Shown: positions 37,197 through 45,322 of the stretch, piece after piece
Layout: the number at the start of each line of letters is the position of its first letter
Position numbering within the stretch: the first letter of the stretch is position 1
The notes under the pieces: model-generated
The model's input: only the letters and a program-made list of their open reading frames with translations
Databases searched by the model: none
What the model was told of the DNA's origin: nothing
Position numbers and translations under genes: made by a program
Source: Bacteroidales bacterium
GTDB lineage: Bacteria; Bacteroidota; Bacteroidia; Bacteroidales; WCHB1-69
Assembly (NCBI GenBank): GCA_017506175.1
Contig: JAFVNW010000002.1
Span: 1 to 64,000, forward strand
Direction: 5' to 3'
DNA: 64,000 bases

Positions 37197-38516
37197 TTAC
37201 GCATTGCGATGGTTCTCGTTAAACAGTTTGGCACGTTCTTCGAGGGCTGGGAATTGGTTGCGGTTCACGAGGGAGACGCAAGCGCGGAGACCTTCGGTGC
37301 GGGTGCTGTTGCACATGGCCAAAGAGATGGCGCTGATGCCGTAGCAAAGCAGTTCGTGCAGCAGCTGTTCGCCGGTGAGGCCGGGATAGGCAAGTGTGAA
37401 GTAGAATCCGTCGGCGAGCGGTTTGTCTTCGTCGTGGTCATATACGATTTTGAAGCCGTTGTCGGTGAATATTTTCTTCATGATTTGGGCTTTTTCGCCG
37501 TATTCCTTCACATCGTCCAAGTAGTTGTAGGTGCCGTCGTTGCAGGCCTTGAGGATGGCGGCCATGGCGTATTGGGCGGAGTGGGAGGTGCCGGAGCTGA
37601 TGGCATAGACGGTGCCGTAGATGATGGCGCGGCCGAGAATAGGGGTGCCGAAATATGGAGTGAGGTCGGGGAACTGGCGGTCAAACAGTTTGTCGGAGAT
37701 ACAGAGCATGCCGATTCGTTCGCCAGCGTAGCTGAAGGCCTTGGAGCTGGAAATCAGCAGCGCGTAGTTGTCGGTGTATTTGCCCACGCTGGGTTGATAC
37801 GGAGGTTGACCGGGGGTGGAAATGTCGCGGCGGAAGTCCATGCCGAAGTAGGCGAGATCCTCAATGACTACCACATCGTATTTCGTGGCCAGCTCGCCAA
37901 TGATTTGCAACTCCTTGTCGGTGAAGCAGATCCAAGACGGGTTGTTGGGGTTGGAATAGACGATGGAGTGGATGTGTCCTTGCTTGAGGTAGCTTTCGAG
38001 TTTGTCGCGCAGTTTGTCGCCACGGAAGTCATACACATCGAAGGTCTCGAATTTGAGGCCGTTGATGCGGTGTTGGTTTTTCTGAACAGGGAAGCCCGGG
38101 TCGATAAAGAGGGTGGTGTCTTTTTCCTTGTGCAAGCGGGCAAAGGTCATGAAGCAGGCAAGACCGCCCATCATCGAGCCGACGGTAGGGATGCAGGAGC
38201 TGGGAGCAATGTCAAGGTCGATGAAGTTCTTGACGAAGCGCGACATCTCCTTTTTCAGTTCGGGAGTGCCTTCAATATCGGGATACCAAGTGGCAATGCC
38301 GTTTTTTAGGGCTTCGATTTGGGCTTCTACACCGATTTTGCAGGCTGGAATGCCTGGAATGCCCATCTCCATGCGAACGAACTTAACGCCCGACTCCTTC
38401 TCGATGTCGTTGATGAGTCTTTTCGTTTCGCGGATGGAGGCTTTGCTTACGTCTTTAATGCCGTTGGCGGCAATCATTCTGTCAACCAATTCACGTGATA
38501 TGGGTGTCTGTTTCAT
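37197..38516 (-). CDS. PLP-dependent aminotransferase, class I/II
   Basis: A 439-residue fold-type I enzyme. The PLP Lys lies in SSSKAFSYAGERIGM; YSNPNNPSW holds the Asn that contacts the cofactor, and VVIEDLAY the Asp. The substrate is not evident; the family includes aspartate- and alanine-type aminotransferases. It starts a run with the L,D-transpeptidase gene 10 bases downstream, so a link to amino acids of the cell wall is possible but unproven. Confidence 0.87.
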   Translation of the reverse strand: MKQTPISRELVDRMIAANGIKDVSKASIRETKRLINDIEKESGVKFVRMEMGIPGIPACKIGVEAQIEALKNGIATWYPDIEGTPELKKEMSRFVKNFIDLDIAPSSCIPTVGSMMGGLACFMTFARLHKEKDTTLFIDPGFPVQKNQHRINGLKFETFDVYDFRGDKLRDKLESYLKQGHIHSIVYSNPNNPSWICFTDKELQIIGELATKYDVVVIEDLAYFGMDFRRDISTPGQPPYQPSVGKYTDNYALLISSSKAFSYAGERIGMLCISDKLFDRQFPDLTPYFGTPILGRAIIYGTVYAISSGTSHSAQYAMAAILKACNDGTYNYLDDVKEYGEKAQIMKKIFTDNGFKIVYDHDEDKPLADGFYFTLAYPGLTGEQLLHELLCYGISAISLAMCNSTRTEGLRACVSLVNRNQFPALEERAKLFNENHRNA

Positions 38517-38594
38517 ATTAGATGTTTTTATTGATTATTTTGATTTTCTTAATGAATTGTAAATGAACATGGTAATAAATCCCGATTCACGCGG

Positions 38595-38602
38595 CAAAGG
38601 TA
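38595..38602 (-). promoter_or_regulatory. Minus-7 box (TACCTTTG) of the aminotransferase operon
   Basis: TACCTTTG on the minus strand about 79 bases before the aminotransferase ATG, back to back with the plus box at 38625. Confidence 0.55.
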
Positions 38603-38624
38603 CGAATAATAATTGATTATTTAG

Positions 38625-38632
38625 TACTTTTG
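38625..38632 (+). promoter_or_regulatory. Minus-7 box (TACTTTTG) of the WG-repeat-like gene
   Basis: TACTTTTGCAG on the plus strand 20 bases before the ATG at 38652. Confidence 0.65.
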
Positions 38633-38651
38633 CAGCCTAAAAAAATGTGCT

Positions 38652-39245
38652 ATGTTTGAAGACACTTTTGAGGAAAATGGACGCGTGGGACTGCGCTCTT
38701 GCGAGGGTGAAAATCTGGTGCCCGCCATTTACGACGACTTGCTTTACAACAGCGACCCTTCCCAGCCGCTTCCGGCGCGCAGGGCTAACCGTTGGGGACT
38801 GGTGCTCCCCGATGGCAAGGGAACGCCCATAACCGGCTTCGATTTTGATAACATGTTCTTTGTCAATAGATTGAATTTGTTCCGCGTTTTCGTTGACGGG
38901 AAGAAGAACCTCCTCACTTTGGAGGGGAAGCTGCTGTTTCCCTATTGGGCAAGTGCGATGGAAATCCGCGAGGAGCTGGACTATATGTCGCTGACGGTGG
39001 GGGATAAGCTGGGGTTGTTTTTCTTTTCCGAAAAATACTTCATTCCGGCGGAGTACGACGAGATGCGGACGGCCCGCGGCGTAGAGGATGCCTCCCCCGA
39101 CATCTACATCCGACAAGGCGTCAGGGTTTTCCGCGTTGTTGAATCCGAAAAGCGGTTGGAGGAGTTGAAGGAGCTTTCGGCGTGGGAGGCGCTTGCCCCC
39201 GACGAAGACATCTGTCCGGTGGATGTGCCTGTGGACTTCTGCTAA
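38652..39245 (+). CDS. WG-repeat-like protein (hypothetical)
   Basis: A 197-residue protein without signal peptide. Four imperfect repeats of WG type can be seen: GRVGLRSCEGENLVPAIYDD, NRWGLVLPDGKGTPITGF, a middle KNLLTLEGKLLFP and DKLGLFFFSEKYFIPAEYDE. Such repeats form beta-sheet structures. Cytosolic location expected; function unknown. The C-terminus is acidic (APDEDICPVDVPVDFC). Confidence 0.65.
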   Translation: MFEDTFEENGRVGLRSCEGENLVPAIYDDLLYNSDPSQPLPARRANRWGLVLPDGKGTPITGFDFDNMFFVNRLNLFRVFVDGKKNLLTLEGKLLFPYWASAMEIREELDYMSLTVGDKLGLFFFSEKYFIPAEYDEMRTARGVEDASPDIYIRQGVRVFRVVESEKRLEELKELSAWEALAPDEDICPVDVPVDFC

Positions 39246-39404
39246 GTAGGGAATCTTTAATAATTGTTAAAAGGGTGGCGGCGCGTAAACTATTCGATGG
39301 GTTTGTGCGTTATTGCGTTGTTTTAAATCAAAAGCCTATCGAGTGATTTTTACTATGTGTAATTAAAAAACAAGACACAAATGTTTTTTTAGTATGCATG
39401 TAAG

Positions 39405-39911
39405 ATGAAAGTCACTGAGATTCTCTATGATGTTTTCCCAGCGTCCTTGATGGCTGCCGCGGGAAATAATGTTGAGATTACTTCCATTCAGATCAATTGT
39501 AAAATTGGAGATGAAACCTGTCAGTTTTTTATGCGCAACAAGGCTGTAACCGACGTTGAATTGAAGTTGAAGGGAGAACCGCTTTACCGAACATCCTTGA
39601 GTAACATCGTGATGATGGAGACCGACACAGGGAAGGGAGGCGGAACCAACAACAAAATCGTCTATTTTAGAGATCGTGGTCCGGGTGTACTGGTCAATTT
39701 TTCATTCAAGAAAGACATAGCGGGGAAATTGCATCTTACTGAAGGCGAGTTGGTAAGGGTGAATCGCTGGTGTTGGGTCAATCCCAGTTGTTTGTTGGAA
39801 ATCGGGAACGGAAAATTCCGAATTTCTTATATCGATGCCGATATGCAGCGCGTCACTCGCGACATTCTGTGCAGCCGCCGTATGCAACAGTCGTTCAAAA
39901 AGTGCATTTAA
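39405..39911 (+). CDS. LytTR-like DNA-binding protein (putative)
   Basis: A 168-residue protein. The C-terminal about 100 residues fit LytTR: a first strand near SLSNIVMMETD, IVYFRD, a helix LTEGEL, then RVNRWCWVNPSCLLEI and SRRM at the end. In canonical LytTR the pattern is RVHRSYLVN, so this copy is diverged. The N-terminal about 65 residues match nothing I know and there is no receiver domain. A transcription regulator is plausible. Confidence 0.55.
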   Translation: MKVTEILYDVFPASLMAAAGNNVEITSIQINCKIGDETCQFFMRNKAVTDVELKLKGEPLYRTSLSNIVMMETDTGKGGGTNNKIVYFRDRGPGVLVNFSFKKDIAGKLHLTEGELVRVNRWCWVNPSCLLEIGNGKFRISYIDADMQRVTRDILCSRRMQQSFKKCI

Positions 39912-39986
39912 TCCACTGTTAATATTCATTTTATTGCCGAAATCGGTGATTCGTTGCCCCTCCTGTTTTTTTACAAAAAAAACATC

Positions 39987-39994
39987 TATTTTTG
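39987..39994 (+). promoter_or_regulatory. Minus-7 box (TATTTTTG) of small transcription unit 1
   Basis: TATTTTTGCGTCATC 28 bases before the 44-codon ORF. Confidence 0.6.
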
Positions 39995-40021
39995 CGTCAT
40001 CTAAGAAAGGAGACGTAGAAA

Positions 40022-40156
40022 ATGATAATCTTGAAATTGGATGGTCATATCGAACAAGAACAACGTAACCTGTCCATGCTGTTTTTCATGGACAACGCTT
40101 CAAGGCATCATCCACTACTAAACCGTACGGCTCTTGAAACTTCGACCTTGATTTGA
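40022..40156 (+). CDS. Candidate 44-residue peptide gene
   Basis: A short ORF between a promoter (39987) and a terminator (40172). It has a strong Shine-Dalgarno AAAGGAG (40006-40012) nine bases before the ATG, which is rare in this window. The peptide begins MIILKLDGHIEQEQ and ends LETSTLI; it is mixed polar/hydrophobic with no signal peptide. Inside it GTCCATG (40072-40078) pairs with CATGGAC (40087-40093), so the mRNA can form a hairpin. Its 3' part contains the 18-base block also found in the next unit. It could be a small protein, a leader peptide or an RNA with a chance ORF. Confidence 0.4.
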   Translation: MIILKLDGHIEQEQRNLSMLFFMDNASRHHPLLNRTALETSTLI

Positions 40157-40171
40157 CTGCCGACGGATAGG

Positions 40172-40203
40172 GGCGGCGGACTGGTTCTGCCGCCTTCTTT
40201 TTT
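40172..40203 (+). terminator. Terminator of small transcription unit 1
   Basis: GGCGGC (40172-40177) pairs with GCCGCC (40189-40194), followed by TTCTTTTTT. Confidence 0.8.
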
Positions 40204-40322
40204 AGGAAATCACTTCACTGTTCACCGATTTCTGCTCCCTTTTAAGCGATGTACCACTAATGTAATTAACATAGTTTGTATATTTTTATGAATTAAAAAC
40301 ATCCATTATGATTAAAAAGTTG

Positions 40323-40330
40323 TATTTTTG
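40323..40330 (+). promoter_or_regulatory. Minus-7 box (TATTTTTG) of the structured ncRNA
   Basis: TATTTTTGCCGCG just upstream of the structured region; transcription should start near 40337. Confidence 0.6.
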
Positions 40331-40336
40331 CCGCGT

Positions 40337-40531
40337 TTTCGTGTGAAAGCATAGGTTCTTTTTTATAGAAAAAAAACGTGCTGAAAAGTAGGCTCTTGAA
40401 ACTTCGACACTTTCAAAAACCGCCGACTTGATGACTCGCGCTGTAAATGCGTGTTCTCAATTATTGTTGTATGGCGGTCAGGCAGTCGAAGGCCTCAAGA
40501 GCGTGCAATGAGTTGAGTTCACGCTTTTTTT
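40337..40531 (+). ncRNA. Candidate structured ncRNA, 6S-like
   Basis: A transcript of about 190 bases between a promoter and a terminator with no ORF. Paired segments: GCTCTTGA (40392-40399) with TCAAGAGC (40495-40502); CTTCGAC (40402-40408) with GTCGAAG (40485-40491); CCGCC (40420-40424) with GGCGG (40473-40477). They stack into a rod with internal loops. The central part is mostly open. GTGTGAA (40341-40347) can pair with TTCACGC (40518-40524) to close the ends, competing with the terminator stem. Size, promoter, rod and bubble fit 6S RNA or the Bacteroidales-1 RNA type, but I see no diagnostic sequence. Confidence 0.55.
40501..40531 (+). terminator. Terminator of the structured ncRNA
   Basis: GCGTG (40501-40505) pairs with CACGC (40520-40524), followed by seven T. 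Confidence 0.65.
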
Positions 40532-40598
40532 ATGCTCTTTTTTTGATAATAAACCATAGTATAACAGCTTAATTATTAACCAATTAAAATTTTTAATT

Positions 40599-41249
40599 AT
40601 GAAGAAATGTTTTTTTATTTTGTTGGCTTGCATGCTTGCATTCACGGCTTGTGACAAAGATGACAATGGTGTGGGCTCTGGTACCGATTCCGGAAACACA
40701 AGCAGCGGTGGTGGCTCCAACAGCAGCGGAAAACTGTCTTTCGAAAATCGGAGCGATTTTTCTGCCAGAGTGTCTGTGCAGGGGCTCGGTACGTACAATA
40801 TGACGGCAGGAGGCACTTATAATATTGAGAATGTCCCCGCTGGCACTTACTCCATCACTTATGAGCAAACCAGCCACTACCCATTCGGCCCGGCAATTGT
40901 TGAAACCACCGCCGCGACAGTTAATAATTATTATACCACCAAAGTCAGTTTCCCCGATTGTTATACTGGAGCGAAACTAGCAAATACAACTGATTACCAA
41001 TGTACGTTCACGATAAGCAGAGCGGGTTACGGATCAAAGAGCTATGTGGTGGAACCTGGATATTATCACATGGTTGAGTATCTCCCCAGCGATGGTAATT
41101 ATACTATTGAATCCCTCCAGAATTCTGGTTACATATTATATCCTGACAGACACGAATGGACATATTCTCCGACTTGCGGCTATTATAGCACCTTTGACCA
41201 TAGTGCCACCAAAAGCACGCAGGCTCCAGTGGAAATTCCCGCAAACTAA
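40599..41249 (+). CDS. Surface lipoprotein, hypothetical
   Basis: A 216-residue lipoprotein: signal ILLACMLAFTAC with the lipidated Cys at residue 18, followed by DKDDNG, an acidic stretch like the lipoprotein export signal that sends Bacteroidota lipoproteins to the surface. A Gly/Ser linker (about 24-46) leads to a beta-rich domain of unknown kind with many Tyr and Thr. No function can be named. It opens a set of three small exported-protein genes in the same direction. Confidence 0.75.
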   Translation: MKKCFFILLACMLAFTACDKDDNGVGSGTDSGNTSSGGGSNSSGKLSFENRSDFSARVSVQGLGTYNMTAGGTYNIENVPAGTYSITYEQTSHYPFGPAIVETTAATVNNYYTTKVSFPDCYTGAKLANTTDYQCTFTISRAGYGSKSYVVEPGYYHMVEYLPSDGNYTIESLQNSGYILYPDRHEWTYSPTCGYYSTFDHSATKSTQAPVEIPAN

Positions 41250-41263
41250 CGCTCTCAGAACAA

Positions 41264-41303
41264 ATATTTTATTATGAAAAAACTTATTTTATTATGAAAA
41301 AAC
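41264..41303 (+). repeat. Tandem duplication of 20 bases over a start site
   Basis: Two consecutive copies of a 20-base unit (TTATTTTATTATGAAAAAAC-like; copies at 41264-41283 and 41284-41303). Each copy contains ATG AAA AAA CT. The first ATG (41274) gives a 7-codon ORF whose TGA overlaps the second ATG (41294) as ATGA. Confidence 0.8.
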
Positions 41304-41797
41304 TCGTTGCTTTATTAATGATGCTGATCGTATGTTTCAGCTTGAATGCGCAGACGCAAACCTTGGCCAAAGGGACCATCGTCAATGTAAAACTTGCCAC
41401 CAAGGAGACCAGCAAGAACATGTCGAAAGTGAAGGCGAAGGTCGCCGCTCCGATTATAAGTGCGAAGGGCGACACGCTGATTGCCGCTGAAACGCCGGTC
41501 ATTGTGCAAAAGGAAAACTGCAACAAGGCGCGCGGAATGGGACGCGAGGGCTCGATGACTCTCCGCGTGATTTCCACCACCGCCGTTGACGGCCAGATGG
41601 TCAACTTGGACGGCAAACTCGATTTGGTAGGCCAGAACCGCCGTGGAGGTGCCATCGCCTGCGGTGTCGTCTTCGGCATCATCTTCTGCCCCATCGGCTT
41701 CTTGGGTTTCTGCCACAAAGGCACCCAAGCCACCGCCAAGAGAGGCACCATCATCCCCGGCACAGTCGTAAATGACATGAATATTTCTGCAAAATAA
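41294..41797 (+). CDS. Exported hypothetical protein
   Basis: A 167-residue protein with a signal peptide (1-19, ending CFSLNAQ). Residues about 25-60 (GTIVNVKLATKETSKNM) repeat a pattern of alternating basic and hydrophobic residues; a hydrophobic, Cys- and Gly-rich segment follows at about 118-140 (GVVFGIIFCPIGFLGFC) and could insert in a membrane. No known family. The start lies in the second copy of a 20-base duplication. Confidence 0.65.
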   Translation: MKKLVALLMMLIVCFSLNAQTQTLAKGTIVNVKLATKETSKNMSKVKAKVAAPIISAKGDTLIAAETPVIVQKENCNKARGMGREGSMTLRVISTTAVDGQMVNLDGKLDLVGQNRRGGAIACGVVFGIIFCPIGFLGFCHKGTQATAKRGTIIPGTVVNDMNISAK

Positions 41798-41844
41798 TCA
41801 CTCAAAATCAATTTTTTTATTAACCATTTAAAAATTAATTAATT

Positions 41845-42420
41845 ATGAAGAAATTATTGTTGGTATTAATAGCTTGCACGCTGGTATTCAGCGCTTGCAA
41901 AAAAGACGAAGAAGATGCTCAACAACAACAGGTGGAAACCATGAAGGATTTCTTGACCAACAAAGACGGCTGGCAGTTGAGTTCCGTTACTTGCACACAT
42001 GAACTCCACTTGCAAAACAACACAACCATTGCCGCCAACACGGAACTCCTTACTGGCGACTACGCCAGCGGCACTGGTTATTTCTATGCTTATGAAATCG
42101 ACGACATCTACAAATTCGTTGCTTCTGCAAATGCTCCAACCGAAGGAACCGAATATTTGAATGGCAACACTCAGATTGGTGACATCAACCATCCAGCACA
42201 AACCAATGAGGATATATCACTTGGCACTTACATTTTCAATTCTGAAACCATGCTCCTCGGCCTCTATCTGCCGTGGGCACCCACCGCTTTCACCACTGCA
42301 AGTATAAAAACCTTGAACAAAAACACAATGGAACTCATCTGCAACTACACCATTCAAGCTGACAATGCCAAGCTTGATCCCGGTGAATACACTTTCACTG
42401 TAAAGTTCAGGGCTTTATAA
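41845..42420 (+). CDS. Lipoprotein, hypothetical
   Basis: A 191-residue lipoprotein with signal LVLIACTLVFSAC (Cys at residue 18) followed by KKDEED, which resembles the surface-export signal. The mature part, after a Gln-rich stretch, has a beta-rich, lipocalin-like feel (NKDGWQLSSVTC, GYFYAYEIDDIYKFV, GEYTFTVKF) seen in many Bacteroidota lipoproteins. No function can be assigned. Terminator follows 34 bases later. Confidence 0.72.
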   Translation: MKKLLLVLIACTLVFSACKKDEEDAQQQQVETMKDFLTNKDGWQLSSVTCTHELHLQNNTTIAANTELLTGDYASGTGYFYAYEIDDIYKFVASANAPTEGTEYLNGNTQIGDINHPAQTNEDISLGTYIFNSETMLLGLYLPWAPTAFTTASIKTLNKNTMELICNYTIQADNAKLDPGEYTFTVKFRAL

Positions 42421-42454
42421 GCAGTTGATATTCATTCATTCTTTTTCATTTTTG

Positions 42455-42489
42455 AAATCCCGCCGTGCTAACTGCCCGACGGGATTTTC
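42455..42489 (+). terminator. Terminator after the lipoprotein gene
   Basis: AAATCCCG (42455-42462) pairs with CGGGATTT (42480-42487), with a short T run. Confidence 0.7.
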
Positions 42490-42527
42490 TATTGTCGTCA
42501 CTTCGCTCATGATCAAAGTTTTTTTAG

Positions 42528-42535
42528 TACTTTTG
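42528..42535 (+). promoter_or_regulatory. Minus-7 box (TACTTTTG) of the HdeD-like gene
   Basis: TACTTTTGCCGCC 69 bases before the ATG at 42605. Confidence 0.6.
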
Positions 42536-42604
42536 CCGCCTCTTCGAGAATATAAATCGCAATCCTCCCTCAACGAACCAACAATTAAACAACTCAGCAA
42601 TATT

Positions 42605-43195
42605 ATGTCCAACATTCTGCAACACATCACCGGCAACATCAAACATTGGTGGATTTCAATAATTATCGGCACACTCTCCATCCTCATCGGCTTCTGGTGT
42701 ATCTTTACTCCATTGGCGGCTTTCGAGGGTCTGGTTGACTTCTTTGAGATCCTGTTCATTGTCTGTGGCTTGTCTGAAGTGATTTTCGCGTTCGCCAATC
42801 GGAATATTGCCGTCGGATGGGGCTGGAATCTCACCGCCGGCCTTATCGATATCTTATTGGGAATCATTTTGTTATCGTTGCCGCAAGCCACCGTGGGACA
42901 GATGCTTATCTATCTGGTCGGTTTCTGGATTATGTTCCGTTCCTTCTGGACTATCGGCCTTTCTGTCGATTTGCAGTCCATTGGCATCAAAGGTTGGTGG
43001 GCTTGGTTCTCGCTCTCCGTACTCTCACTGATTCTGTCGGTTGTTTTCATCTTCGGCAGCCCGCTCTTTGGCGGTACCTTCATCGTCGTGTTTGTCGCGC
43101 TCGCCTTGATTTGTTATGGCATTTTCCGCATTGGCGTCGGCATCTGCCTACATCGCGTCAGCAAGGGCATCGACAAACTCATGGACGAGGAATAG
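42605..43195 (+). CDS. HdeD-like membrane protein (DUF308)
   Basis: Start at the ATG at 42605 (196 residues), below the promoter box; the longer ORF start at 42425 lies in the previous terminator. Six hydrophobic helices in three similar pairs, with the WxxIIGTLSILIGFWCIFTP and GLxDILLGIILLSLP blocks that mark DUF308/HdeD proteins. HdeD in Escherichia coli is tied to acid resistance; here the role is unknown. A cytosolic basic/acidic tail ends the protein. Confidence 0.83.
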   Translation: MSNILQHITGNIKHWWISIIIGTLSILIGFWCIFTPLAAFEGLVDFFEILFIVCGLSEVIFAFANRNIAVGWGWNLTAGLIDILLGIILLSLPQATVGQMLIYLVGFWIMFRSFWTIGLSVDLQSIGIKGWWAWFSLSVLSLILSVVFIFGSPLFGGTFIVVFVALALICYGIFRIGVGICLHRVSKGIDKLMDEE

Positions 43196-43210
43196 TCTAA
43201 CTTTTTTTTG

Positions 43211-43218
43211 TATTTTTG
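43211..43218 (+). promoter_or_regulatory. Minus-7 box (TATTTTTG) of yidC
   Basis: TATTTTTGCGCCC 37 bases before the yidC ATG at 43256. Confidence 0.65.
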
Positions 43219-43255
43219 CGCCCGTTTTTTTAAGAGAAAGAAAATCAGGAATATT

Positions 43256-45226
43256 ATGGATAAAAATACGATTATCGGTCTGCTGCTCATCTTCGGATTG
43301 TTCTTGGGTTATAGTTTTTACAGCAGCAACAAGGCGAAAAAAGCTTATGAGGCGCAACAGGAACAGGCCGAAAAGGAAGCGGCGGCAGCTGCTGCAAATA
43401 AGACGGATTCCACCACTGTCGCTCTCGCCGACACGACAAAACCGCAGCCAGCACCCAATCTCGGACCTACCGTCCGAACCCCCGAACCGCATACAACCGC
43501 CAACTCAAATGGTCTCTTCGGCTACGCCGACACCGCCAAAACCGGTGATTTCGTGGTGAAAACCAACAAAGGTGAATACCATATCGCTCGCATCGGAGGT
43601 TATGTTAACTACGTGAAATTCAATGATATTTACACGTATGCTCCGAAAGGTCAGAAAAAACCGCAACTCATCCTTTTCGACCAAAACACCACTTCCATGT
43701 CGATTGACCTGACGATGAACGACACGCAATGTCCACGTGTACAGACCAAAAACTGCTATTTCTCATCGCCGAAGGACACTTTGATTGTAAAGAAGGATTC
43801 CGCGACGTTGGCCTTGAGAATGTACCCCTACTATCGCGCCGATTCCGCCCATTCCGCATACGCCACCCTCGACAGCAGTGCCTACATCGAGTTCCTCTAT
43901 CAATTCAAAGCCAACGACTTCAAGTTCGATTATAGCGTGCATTTCGTCAACATGGGCAGCTATATGGCTTCCAACAAGAAAGATTTTACTCTTAACTGGG
44001 AGGCGCAGCTGCGCAACGTGGAGAAGAATTACGATTACGAGCGCGATAATACCACTCTCTTCTTTATGGATAACCTCAATGAGGTGGACAACCTGAAAGA
44101 ACGCGAGTCCGATTCCAAGAACTTCTCCACCGAACTGAAATGGGTCTCCTTTAAACAACAGTTCTTCACTTCCACTATCATTGCCAAGAACGCATTCCGC
44201 AAGGGCGAGCTGAAAGTGAACGTTCCCAATGGGAAAAACAGCAAGAACAGCAAAATCGGCGATGAACTGAAAGACTTTGATGCCCAGTTGGTTATGAATG
44301 TCGCGAATACGGATGACAGCCGATTCGACATGAGTTTCTATTTCGGTCCGAACCAGTACAAACAGCTGAAGACCTACGATTTGAACCTCGAACGTCAAGT
44401 GCCGATGGGCTGGGGCTTCTTCCTGCTCCACTGGATCAACCGCTTCATCATCCTGCCCATTTTCAACTGGTTGGAGGCATACGGCATCAGTTATGGTATT
44501 ATTATCCTGATACTCAGTGTATTTATTAAAATCATCATTCTTCCGGTGGCTTATAAAACCTATATGTCGTCGGCTAAAATGCGCGTGTTGAAACCCGAAC
44601 TGGAGGAACTCAACAAGAAATATCCGAAGCAGGAAGACGCGATGAAGAAACAACAGGCCACGATGACCTTGTATAAAAAGGCCGGTGTCAGCCCGATGTC
44701 GGGATGCTTGCCGATGCTGCTGCAACTTCCGATTCTCTACGCCATGTTCCGTTTCTTCCCGGCATCCTACGAGTTGCGTCAACAGCCCTTCCTTTGGGCC
44801 GACGACCTCTCCACCTACGATTCCATCCTCGACCTGAGCTTCAACATTCCCTTCTACGGCGACCACGTCAGCTTGTTCACCCTGCTGATGACCGTCGCCA
44901 CCATCGTCTATACCTGGCTCAACAATCGCCTGATGTCGGTTGGAAACCAAGACCAGATGAAGATGATGAAATGGATGATGTATCTAATGCCCATCCTGTT
45001 CCTTGGCATGTTCAACAGTTTTTCTGCCGCCTTGACCTACTACTATCTGCTCATCAACCTGATTACCTTCCTCCAGATGTGGATTTTCAGAATGGCCATC
45101 AATGAGGACAAGTTGAGGAAACAGATTGCCGCCAACATGACGAAGCCGGTCAAAAAATCAAGATGGCAGGAACGGATGGAAGCTGCGATGAAAGAACAAC
45201 AACGTTTGGCCAATCAAAAAAAATAA
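43256..45226 (+). CDS. yidC: Membrane protein insertase YidC
   Basis: From the ATG at 43256, 656 residues. N-terminal anchor helix (5-22), an Ala/Glu/Thr-rich linker, a large periplasmic beta domain (about 85-370), then the conserved insertase core of five helices with KMRVLKPELEELNKKYPK, the coiled cytosolic hairpin, and SPMSGCLPMLLQLPILYAMF. The C-terminus is basic (KKSRWQERMEAA), suited to ribosome contact. It inserts inner-membrane proteins alone or with SecYEG. Confidence 0.95.
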   Translation: MDKNTIIGLLLIFGLFLGYSFYSSNKAKKAYEAQQEQAEKEAAAAAANKTDSTTVALADTTKPQPAPNLGPTVRTPEPHTTANSNGLFGYADTAKTGDFVVKTNKGEYHIARIGGYVNYVKFNDIYTYAPKGQKKPQLILFDQNTTSMSIDLTMNDTQCPRVQTKNCYFSSPKDTLIVKKDSATLALRMYPYYRADSAHSAYATLDSSAYIEFLYQFKANDFKFDYSVHFVNMGSYMASNKKDFTLNWEAQLRNVEKNYDYERDNTTLFFMDNLNEVDNLKERESDSKNFSTELKWVSFKQQFFTSTIIAKNAFRKGELKVNVPNGKNSKNSKIGDELKDFDAQLVMNVANTDDSRFDMSFYFGPNQYKQLKTYDLNLERQVPMGWGFFLLHWINRFIILPIFNWLEAYGISYGIIILILSVFIKIIILPVAYKTYMSSAKMRVLKPELEELNKKYPKQEDAMKKQQATMTLYKKAGVSPMSGCLPMLLQLPILYAMFRFFPASYELRQQPFLWADDLSTYDSILDLSFNIPFYGDHVSLFTLLMTVATIVYTWLNNRLMSVGNQDQMKMMKWMMYLMPILFLGMFNSFSAALTYYYLLINLITFLQMWIFRMAINEDKLRKQIAANMTKPVKKSRWQERMEAAMKEQQRLANQKK

Positions 45227-45322
45227 TCATTGCTTATTCATGATGAATGTCGGGCTTTTAGATCAATCGGCATCCCTATGGAAGCAACTTCCGATTCATC
45301 ATTCGTTATTCATTAAAAGCAA

